Positions 5,667 through 12,245 of a stretch of DNA of 14,103 bases are shown piece after piece (position 1 is the stretch's first letter; the number at the start of each line of letters is the position of its first letter). The DNA lies in contig JAEZVV010000099.1 in the NCBI GenBank assembly GCA_023443095.1, forward strand, positions 1 through 14,103, in the 5' to 3' direction. Source of the DNA: Pseudomonadota bacterium. Its GTDB lineage: Bacteria > Pseudomonadota > Gammaproteobacteria > Burkholderiales > Burkholderiaceae_F. Below the pieces are notes generated by a model that worked only from the letters and a program-made list of their open reading frames with translations, was not told where the DNA came from and made no database searches. The translations under genes and the position numbers were made by a program.

Positions 5667-8414
5667 TCAGGCCTTGGCAACCTTGACTGCAGACTTCTTG
5701 AAATCGGGTTCGAGCGAAATCGGATCGGTGGCGTCGATCACCAGCTTGTTGACCATCACGCCTTCGTCGAAAAACGCCAGAAAGGTTGTTCCGCGCGGCA
5801 TCTTGTTGCGACCCTGGGTTTCGACCGCGGCTTTGATCTTGCCGCGGCGCGATTCGACCCAGGCAATGTCGTTGCGCTTCAAGCCCCGTTTCTCGGCGTC
5901 GCCCGGGTTCATGTAAAGCACGGCTGCCGGTGCCGCCCGGTGCAGTTCGGGCACCCGGCGTGTCATCGAACCGGTGTGCCAGTGCTCGAGGATGCGCCCA
6001 GTGCACAGCCACAAGTCGTAGTTGCGATCGGGCGATTCGGCGGGTGCCGCGTAGGGACGGAAGAAGATCTTGGCGCGACCGGGGCTGGCGACGGGCTTGG
6101 GGTCGGTGACGCCGTCGAGGTTGCCACTGGGAATCGCCTTCATCGCCGGGCCGTAGAAGTCGAAGTCGCTGCCCTTCTTCACGTAGGGATCGAAGCTGGC
6201 ATTGAAGCGATAGCTGGTTTCCTTGCCATCGACCACCGGCCAAGTCAGGCCGCGGACCTCCGCCTGGTAGTAGAGGTCGAAGGGGCCGAGGTCGTGGCCG
6301 TGGCCGAGCCCGAACTGGCGGTATTCGTTGAACAAGGCCTTCTCCGGGAACCACTTCTCGCCCAGCGACTTCACGGTCGAGTTGGCCGCGCCGCGCGCGA
6401 CGGCATCGGGCCACGGGACCTTCCTGTTCTCGGGGGTGGCAAACAGCACTTCGTAAAGGGTCTGCTCGGGGCGGTAACCCAGCTTGCCTGCCGCGGCCAG
6501 CACGTCCGGCAGCTTGCCGTCGGGATAACCTTCGGCCTTCAGGCCGGGGATGGTCTTCTCGCTCCACACGTCCTTGAGTTTGAAGCGTTTGGCGAACTCC
6601 ATCAGCATCCAGAGATCGGTGCGTGCTTCGCCGGGCGGGTCGATCCGCTGGCGCCACACCTGGGTACGGCGTTCGCCATTGCCGTAGGCCCCCCACTTCT
6701 CGAAGATGATCGCTGCCGGCAGGATCAGATCGGCCACCTTGGCCGAGATCGTGGGATACACGTCGGCCACCACCACGAAGTTGTCTTTCTCGCGCGCGGC
6801 TTTGAGCCAGTGGTTGGCATTGGGATTCGACTGGAAGGGATTGTTCACCTGCACCCAGCAGAACTTGATCGTTCCGTCTTCCATGTCGCGCAGGATCTTC
6901 ATGATTGCGCTGCCGACCTGCGGATTGAGCGTGTTGGCGGGCAGCTTCCACAGCTGCTCGGTACGGGCGCGGTCGGCGGCACTGGTCACCACCATGTCGG
7001 CCGGCAGACGGTGCGAAAAAGTGCCAACTTCGCGGGCGGTGCCGCAGGCCGAGGGTTGACCTGTGAGCGAAAAAGCGCCATTGCCGGGCCGCGCGTATTT
7101 GCCGAGCAGTAGATGGATCATGTAGGTCTGCTCGTTCAACCAGGTGCCGCGAACGTTCTGGTTGAAACCCATGGTCCAGTAGGAGACCGTGTTGCGCGCG
7201 TTGTCGCAATAAAGATCGGCGAGCTGCTTGAGCTTGCGTTTGAAATCGTCGAAAGGTTCGTCGGGGTCGCCCTTGGCCAGCTCGGTCACGAAGTCGAGCG
7301 TATAGGGCTCCAGCCCGCGCCGGAACTCGTCGAAGCTGATCTGCCACATCCTCCCGGCGCCGGCGCCGCGATTCTTCTGCGCGACTTTCTCGCCGGCCTT
7401 GCGGCGCTGTCCGATCGCTTCGTATTTATCGAGTTCGACCTCGAGTTCGCGCTTGAGCACGTCTTTCTCGGCCGGGTAGGCCTGCCTGTCGTCTCCTCTC
7501 ATGCCGTAACCGATGTCGGTCGGGCCGGTGGCGAAGATGCAGTGCCGGTCGACAAAAGCCAGGTTGACCAGGCCGCGCTCGACGATCTCGCGCGCGATGT
7601 AGTTCTGAATCGCGAGGTCGGCGTTGGGTTTCATGATGATCTCGAGGTCGGCCAGCCCCGAGCTCATGTTGCCGTAGGTGCTGATGTTGACGATGCGCAT
7701 CGTCTTGGCGCCGAGCTTGCGGTCGGTGATGCGCGACCACAAGACCGGGTGCGCCTCGGCCATGTTCGCCCCCCACAGGACGATCAGGTCGGCCAGCTCG
7801 ATGTCGCCGTAAAGGTTGGCGGGCTCGTCGATCCCGAACACCTGCATGAAAGCCGCGACCGCGCTTGCCATGCAGAGGCGTGCGTTGGGGTCGATGTTGT
7901 TCGATCGGAAACCGGCCTTCATCAGCTTGGCCGCGGCGTACCCTTCCTGGATCGTGTATTGACCGCTGCCGATGATGGCCACCCCGGTCGGGCCGAGTTC
8001 GGCGTAAGTCTTGCGGAACTGGCGCTCCATTTCGTCCATCGCCACCTTCCAGCTCACCGGGTAGAACGGCCCGTTCTTGTCGAACTTGCCGTCCTTCATG
8101 CGCATCAGCGGCTGGGTCAAGCGGTCCTGGCCGTACGGGATCTTGCCGTTGAAATATCCCTTGATGCAGTTGAGGCCGCGGTTAACCGGAGCGTCCGGAT
8201 CGCCCTTGGTCGCCACGATGCGGCCACCCTGGGTACCGATCTGGATGCCGCAGCCGGTGCCGCAGAACCGGCAGACCCCCTTGTCCCAGTCGATGCCGGC
8301 ATCGGCGGCCTTGGCCTGGGCGGCGGCGTCTTTCGCGACCGGCAAACCCACCGTGATGGCGGTGACGGCGGCGATCCCCTGCTTGAGAAAGATCCGGCGG
8401 GCGTGCTCGTCCAT
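5667..8414 (-). CDS. napA: Periplasmic nitrate reductase catalytic subunit NapA, long form
   Basis: This 915-residue molybdopterin enzyme reduces nitrate to nitrite in the periplasm. Residues 6-13 (RRIFLKQG) form a Tat signal with a hydrophobic stretch to about 34. The 4Fe-4S cysteines are C48, C51, C55 and C83. K85 in CIKG is the conserved lysine between cluster and cofactor. C181 in ARLCMASAV is the molybdenum ligand that marks NapA. Strong NapA blocks include WGANMAEAHPVLWSRITDRK, SYWTMGFNQ, SLTGQPSACGTAREVGTF, GAYGNGERRTQ and EHWHTGSMTRRVPELHRA. The usual proteobacterial NapA is about 830 residues. Extra segments lie near 305-358, 620-650 and 755-780, recalling the long epsilonproteobacterial form. 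The ATG at 8414 has AGGAG seven bases upstream. The chaperone gene napD and donor genes napC/G/H are not adjacent. Confidence 0.96.
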   Translation of the reverse strand: MDEHARRIFLKQGIAAVTAITVGLPVAKDAAAQAKAADAGIDWDKGVCRFCGTGCGIQIGTQGGRIVATKGDPDAPVNRGLNCIKGYFNGKIPYGQDRLTQPLMRMKDGKFDKNGPFYPVSWKVAMDEMERQFRKTYAELGPTGVAIIGSGQYTIQEGYAAAKLMKAGFRSNNIDPNARLCMASAVAAFMQVFGIDEPANLYGDIELADLIVLWGANMAEAHPVLWSRITDRKLGAKTMRIVNISTYGNMSSGLADLEIIMKPNADLAIQNYIAREIVERGLVNLAFVDRHCIFATGPTDIGYGMRGDDRQAYPAEKDVLKRELEVELDKYEAIGQRRKAGEKVAQKNRGAGAGRMWQISFDEFRRGLEPYTLDFVTELAKGDPDEPFDDFKRKLKQLADLYCDNARNTVSYWTMGFNQNVRGTWLNEQTYMIHLLLGKYARPGNGAFSLTGQPSACGTAREVGTFSHRLPADMVVTSAADRARTEQLWKLPANTLNPQVGSAIMKILRDMEDGTIKFCWVQVNNPFQSNPNANHWLKAAREKDNFVVVADVYPTISAKVADLILPAAIIFEKWGAYGNGERRTQVWRQRIDPPGEARTDLWMLMEFAKRFKLKDVWSEKTIPGLKAEGYPDGKLPDVLAAAGKLGYRPEQTLYEVLFATPENRKVPWPDAVARGAANSTVKSLGEKWFPEKALFNEYRQFGLGHGHDLGPFDLYYQAEVRGLTWPVVDGKETSYRFNASFDPYVKKGSDFDFYGPAMKAIPSGNLDGVTDPKPVASPGRAKIFFRPYAAPAESPDRNYDLWLCTGRILEHWHTGSMTRRVPELHRAAPAAVLYMNPGDAEKRGLKRNDIAWVESRRGKIKAAVETQGRNKMPRGTTFLAFFDEGVMVNKLVIDATDPISLEPDFKKSAVKVAKA

Positions 8415-8429
8415 GGCGCACTCCTGAAG

Positions 8430-8459
8430 TGGATGCATCCACCGGTCGCAGCGGATGCA
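8430..8459 (-). other. Inverted repeat in the napA leader
   Basis: Just upstream of the napA ribosome site lies a perfect 12-base palindrome, TGGATGCATCCA (8430-8441). Its right half, TGCATCC (8434-8440), can alternatively pair with GGATGCA at 8453-8459 to form a 7-bp hairpin with a 12-base loop. The stem ends about nine bases from AGGAG. It could be a protein-binding operator or an RNA fold affecting napA translation. No known operator is recognised, and no FNR-like site is visible in this 129-base gap. Confidence 0.35.
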
Positions 8460-8543
8460 GGCGGTGTGCCAGTGTGGCGCAGCCAACCCCGGCAATGCCG
8501 ATGCAGTGCGCAGGCTTTTGCTTGAACTGGGCGTACTGGGCGC

Positions 8544-9488
8544 TCAGCCCTGCCGCCCCCAGCGCGTAGGCACATGGGCCAGCATGTCATCGACTATGCC
8601 GTCCATCCCCCAACGCGTGGCCCAACCCCAGTCGGCGCGCGCCACGGAATCGTCGATCGAACGCGGCCATCCCTCCGCTATCGCCGCCCGGAAATCGGGA
8701 AGGTAACGGATGGAGAAACCTGGAACCCGGTCGGCGATCGCCGCCGCCAGCTGGGCCGGTGAAAAGCTCAGGCCGGCAAGGTTGTATGAAGACCGGACCG
8801 AAATCCGGGCGGAATCGGCCGCCATCAGCTCGAGCGTGGCACGCACCGCGTCGTCCATGTAGATCATAGGCAGCGAGGCATCGGGCCCGAGGAAACAGGT
8901 ATAGACCTCGCCACGCTTGGCGGCGGCGAAAATCTCGATCGCGTAATCGGTAGTGCCGCCGCCAGGCGGCGCCTTCCAGCCGATCACGCCGGGGTAACGC
9001 AGGCTGCGCACGTCGACGCCGTAACGGGCGTGGTAATAGCCGCACAGCAGCTCGCCGCTGCGCTTGGACACCCCGTACAGGCTCGCCGGCTCCATCACCG
9101 TCGTCTGCGGCGTGGCCTCGCGCGGGGTGCTGGGCCCGAAAGCGGCGATCGATGAGGGCCAAAAGACTCGTTGCCCCCACTCGCGCGCCAGTTCGAGCGT
9201 GTTGACGAGGCCGTTGACGTTCAGGTTCCAGGCCCGCGCCGGCATCTGCTCGCCCGTGGCCGACAACATCGCCGCGAGCTGGTAGATCTGGGTGATGCCA
9301 TGGCCGCGCACCACGGCCGCCAAGCGTTCGGCATCCAGCACGTCGAGCGCTTCGTAGGCCACCCGGCCCGAGCCGCGGGCGGCGATGTCGGTCGCCAGGA
9401 CCGCACCCGTGCCATGCCGTTCGGCAAGCGCCTCGGTCAGCTCGCTGCCAATCTGGCCCTGGGCGCCTATGACCAGGATCCGCTCCAT
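8544..9488 (-). CDS. tdh: L-threonine 3-dehydrogenase, short-chain dehydrogenase/epimerase type
   Basis: The 314-residue protein is an extended SDR. It has a nucleotide-binding GAQGQIG (8-14), an acidic D34 after the second strand suggesting NAD, and the catalytic Ser112/113, Tyr138 and Lys142 (SLYGVSK). WPSSIAAFGP and the RYPGVIG block are typical of the SDR-type threonine dehydrogenase, which differs from the zinc-dependent MDR Tdh of E. coli. It oxidises L-threonine to 2-amino-3-ketobutyrate. The gene directly upstream encodes the next enzyme, Kbl, with only three bases between kbl stop and this ATG, so the two form one operon. The pairing makes the assignment firm; otherwise it would be a generic NAD-dependent epimerase. 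The stop is 129 bases before napA, with no clear terminator between, so read-through into napAB is possible. Confidence 0.9.
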   Translation of the reverse strand: MERILVIGAQGQIGSELTEALAERHGTGAVLATDIAARGSGRVAYEALDVLDAERLAAVVRGHGITQIYQLAAMLSATGEQMPARAWNLNVNGLVNTLELAREWGQRVFWPSSIAAFGPSTPREATPQTTVMEPASLYGVSKRSGELLCGYYHARYGVDVRSLRYPGVIGWKAPPGGGTTDYAIEIFAAAKRGEVYTCFLGPDASLPMIYMDDAVRATLELMAADSARISVRSSYNLAGLSFSPAQLAAAIADRVPGFSIRYLPDFRAAIAEGWPRSIDDSVARADWGWATRWGMDGIVDDMLAHVPTRWGRQG

Positions 9489-9491
9489 GGG

Positions 9492-10700
9492 TCAGCCCTG
9501 CCCGAGCACGCCGAGCTCGCGCCCCGCCTGCTCGAAGGCAGCGAGCGCACGCTCGAGTTGCTCGCGGGTATGCCCTGCCGACATCTGCGTCCTTACCCGC
9601 GCCTGTCCCATAGGCACCACCGGATAAAAGAACCCCGTCGCCAGCACGCCTAGCTCGTAGAGTCGCTGCGCGAAAGCCTGGGCCACCGGAGCGTCGAACA
9701 GCATCACTGGCACGATCGGGTGGACACCAGGCTTAATCGTGAAGCCAAGCTTTTGTACCTGCTCGCGGAAGAAAGCCGTGTTGTCAAACAAGCGGTCGCG
9801 CAGTTCGTTCGACCGGGCCAGCAAATCGAGCACCGCGACCGAGGTCGCGGCGATCACCGGTGCCAGAGCATTCGAGAACAGATACGGCCGCGAACGCTGG
9901 CGCAGCAGCTCGACCAACTCGCGCCGGCCGGCAGTGAAGCCGCCCATGGCGCCACCGAGAGCCTTGCCCAGAGTCCCGGTGATGATGTCGATCTCGCCGA
10001 CCAGCCCGTAGTGTTCGTGGGTGCCGCGCCCGCTCGGGCCCATGAAGCCGCTGGCATGGCATTCGTCGATCATCGTGAGCGCGCCGTATCGACGCGCCAG
10101 CTCGACGATGCGCGGCAGGTCGGCGATCGTCCCGTCCATCGAAAACACGCCGTCGGTGACGATGATGCGATGGCGCGCGCCGGTCGCAGCCTGCAACTGC
10201 GTTTCGAGCTCGGCCATGTCGTTGTGCGCATAGCGATAACGCTGCGCCTTGCACAGGCGGATGCCGTCGATGATCGAAGCATGGTTGAGCGCGTCCGAGA
10301 TGATGGCGTCGCGTTCGTCGAAGAGCGGTTCGAACAGGCCGCCGTTGGCATCGAACGCGGCGGCGTAGAGGATGCAGTCCTCGGTCCCGAGAAAAGCCGC
10401 CAGCCGCGCCTCGAGTGTCTTGTGTACGTCCTGCGTGCCGCAGATGAAGCGGACCGACGACAAACCGTAGCCGTGTTGCTCGAGCGCACGTCGGGCCGCA
10501 TCGACCAGTTCCTGGCGCCCCGACAGGCCGAGGTAGTTGTTGGCGCACAGATTGATCCGCGAGCGGCCGTCGGCGCACATCACTTCGGCCCCCTGGCGCG
10601 AGGTGATCACCCGTTCGGGCTTGAAGAGCCCCTGCTCTCGTGTCTGCTGCAGTTGCTCGGCCAGGTCCGAATAAAACCGGGCACGGGGCGTGTCAGTCAT
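9492..10700 (-). CDS. kbl: 2-amino-3-ketobutyrate CoA ligase (glycine C-acetyltransferase)
   Basis: The 402-residue protein belongs to the alpha-oxoamine synthase family of PLP enzymes. The PLP lysine is K246 in TGTLGKALGG. D212 and H215 in IDECHASGF contact the cofactor, and H140 in NHASIIDG stacks on it. LCANNYLGL (51-59) and SVRFICGTQDVHKTLE (82-97) are near-invariant in Kbl. It cleaves 2-amino-3-ketobutyrate with CoA into glycine and acetyl-CoA, completing threonine degradation started by the adjacent dehydrogenase. ATG 10700 is chosen over the in-frame ATG at 10742: GGAGAG lies just before it, and the extra 14 residues are not family-like. No clear promoter was recognised in the 120 bases upstream; AATACA-like sequence near 10725 is weak. 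Confidence 0.95.
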   Translation of the reverse strand: MTDTPRARFYSDLAEQLQQTREQGLFKPERVITSRQGAEVMCADGRSRINLCANNYLGLSGRQELVDAARRALEQHGYGLSSVRFICGTQDVHKTLEARLAAFLGTEDCILYAAAFDANGGLFEPLFDERDAIISDALNHASIIDGIRLCKAQRYRYAHNDMAELETQLQAATGARHRIIVTDGVFSMDGTIADLPRIVELARRYGALTMIDECHASGFMGPSGRGTHEHYGLVGEIDIITGTLGKALGGAMGGFTAGRRELVELLRQRSRPYLFSNALAPVIAATSVAVLDLLARSNELRDRLFDNTAFFREQVQKLGFTIKPGVHPIVPVMLFDAPVAQAFAQRLYELGVLATGFFYPVVPMGQARVRTQMSAGHTREQLERALAAFEQAGRELGVLGQG

Positions 10701-10820
10701 TCCGCTCTCCAGGCTGCTGTCGATCGTGTATTCGTCGGCCAAGCCCGGGCGGCGCCAGCCGCTCGTCCGCCCGACGCCGGGAACTGTACGACCTGCCCAT
10801 GGACCGGACGGATCCCTCTT

Positions 10821-12245
10821 TTACGGCTGGGCCGAACTCGCGTTGAGAGTTGCCGCCTGCTCGATCCAGCCTCCCCCCATAGCCTTGTAGAGGTTGACAA
10901 CCGCGATCAGGGTCGAGGCGCGAGTGCGCGCATAGTTGAGCTCCTCCGGAAAGAGCTGCTGTTCGGCCTGAAGAACGGCGTAATACGGTGCGTAGCCAGC
11001 GCCGTATTGGAGTCGCGCCAAACGCGAGTAGTCGGCCAGAGCGGCGACCAGACGCGCCTGGGCCGCGAGCTGCTCGTCAGTGCGCAGGCGCGCCGACAAC
11101 AAATTGTCGACGTCGGCAAAAGCGCTCTGCACGGTCAGCTCGTAGTTGGCGAGAGCCGCCTTCTGTCCGGCTTCAGCCTGCTGCACCTGGCCGGAGATCG
11201 AACCCGCGGTGAAGATCGGCCCGGTCACCACCCCCGCGTAGTTCCACACCCGCGCCGGCCCTTTGAATAGCTCGGACAGATCGGCGCTGGCGCCACCGAA
11301 AATGCCGGTGAGAGATATCGTCGGGAAATAAAGTGAACGGGCCACGCCGATCTGGGCGTTGGCCGCCACCAGCTGCTGCTCGGCCGCCACCACGTCAGGG
11401 CGGCGCACCAGAAGCTGCGACGGCAGATCGGCCGGCACCTCGGGCAACTTGAGCTGGGCCAGCGTCTGGGTGCGCGGGATCGGTCCCGGATTGCGACCGA
11501 GCAGGACCGCTAGGGCATTTTCGGTCTGGGTGATCTCCTGCTGGATGGGCGGTGTCGAAGCCAGCGCGCCTTCGTACTGCGAACGCGCCTGCGCGACGTT
11601 GATCTGCGATACCACGCCGTATTTGAACTGCAGCTCGAACAGCTTGAGCGAGTCCTCGTAGGTCTGGGCCGTGCGCCGCGCGATCTTGAGCTGCTCGTCA
11701 AGTGCAAGCAGTTGGATGTAGCCGCTGACCACGCTCGCGACCACCGACATCACGACGCCGCGGCGCGATTCCTCGGTCGCCAGCAATGATGCTTGCGCAG
11801 CCTCGGTCTGGCGACGGATCTTGCCCCACAGGTCGATCTCCCAACTCGCCGCCGCCACCGCCTGGTAATTGACCGAGGGATTGGGCACCGAGGACGGCAA
11901 GGGCGTGGAGCCGAGTTCGGTAGCGCGCGCCTTCTCGCCTTGAGCCGAATAGCTGAGCTGCGGAAAAAGCGCCGAGCGGGTCTGGGTCAGAGCCCCGGCG
12001 GCGCGTTCGACATTGGCGACCGCGATCTGCAGGTTGCGGTTGTTGGCGATCGCTTCGGCCACCAGCGCGTCGAGCGCCGGATCGTCGAACTGCTTCCACC
12101 ATTGAGTATCGAGCGCCTCTGGCGAAGCGGCAGTCTCGGCGCTGCGGTAAGCGTCAGGCACGGTCAGCTCCGGCCGGCGGTAATCGGGCCCCATGGCGCA
12201 ACCGGCGAGGGCCACGGCACAAGCGATCAGGCTCAGGCGTTTCAT
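10821..12245 (-). CDS. Outer-membrane efflux lipoprotein, NodT/OprM family
   Basis: This 474-residue protein is the outer-membrane channel of a tripartite efflux pump. It starts with a lipoprotein signal, lipobox LAGC with the lipidated cysteine at residue 16, followed by MGPDYRRPELTVPDAYR. That opening is typical of the RND-type NodT family. Two outer-membrane-factor repeats follow, with the first WEIDLWGKIRRQTEAAQ block and the later RPDVVAAEQQLVAANAQIGVARSLYFP block. Long helical stretches form the periplasmic tunnel. Its ATG shares one base with the stop of the RND gene (TGATG), so the two are translationally coupled. Length and motifs are normal. Substrates cannot be deduced from the sequence. 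The longer frame open upstream of this ATG is antisense-like overlap with the RND gene and was not used. Confidence 0.95.
   Translation of the reverse strand: MKRLSLIACAVALAGCAMGPDYRRPELTVPDAYRSAETAASPEALDTQWWKQFDDPALDALVAEAIANNRNLQIAVANVERAAGALTQTRSALFPQLSYSAQGEKARATELGSTPLPSSVPNPSVNYQAVAAASWEIDLWGKIRRQTEAAQASLLATEESRRGVVMSVVASVVSGYIQLLALDEQLKIARRTAQTYEDSLKLFELQFKYGVVSQINVAQARSQYEGALASTPPIQQEITQTENALAVLLGRNPGPIPRTQTLAQLKLPEVPADLPSQLLVRRPDVVAAEQQLVAANAQIGVARSLYFPTISLTGIFGGASADLSELFKGPARVWNYAGVVTGPIFTAGSISGQVQQAEAGQKAALANYELTVQSAFADVDNLLSARLRTDEQLAAQARLVAALADYSRLARLQYGAGYAPYYAVLQAEQQLFPEELNYARTRASTLIAVVNLYKAMGGGWIEQAATLNASSAQP

Noticed and set aside
4209..8525. Two abutting plus-strand open frames of 967 and 470 codons opposite the hydrolase, napB and napA, in the same frame and separated by one stop
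   Set aside because: The length is striking but they mirror napA and neighbours codon for codon, lack a ribosome site or recognisable domains, and cross gene boundaries on the other strand.
10698..10800. 35-codon minus-strand ORF starting at ATG 10800 with AGAGGGA upstream, resembling the sequence before the small ORF at 3240
   Set aside because: The product is arginine-rich and reads into the kbl start. The shared AGAGGGA and GGTCCATGG motifs are short and most simply coincidental.
10740..10800. GGGCGG / CCGCCC inverted repeat after the efflux operon as a terminator
   Set aside because: The loop is long and no T tract follows on the minus strand, so it does not qualify as an intrinsic terminator.
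9720..11270. 516-codon plus-strand frame opposite kbl and the outer-membrane factor gene
   Set aside because: It is antisense to two firmly assigned genes and the gap between them, with no homology-like motifs.
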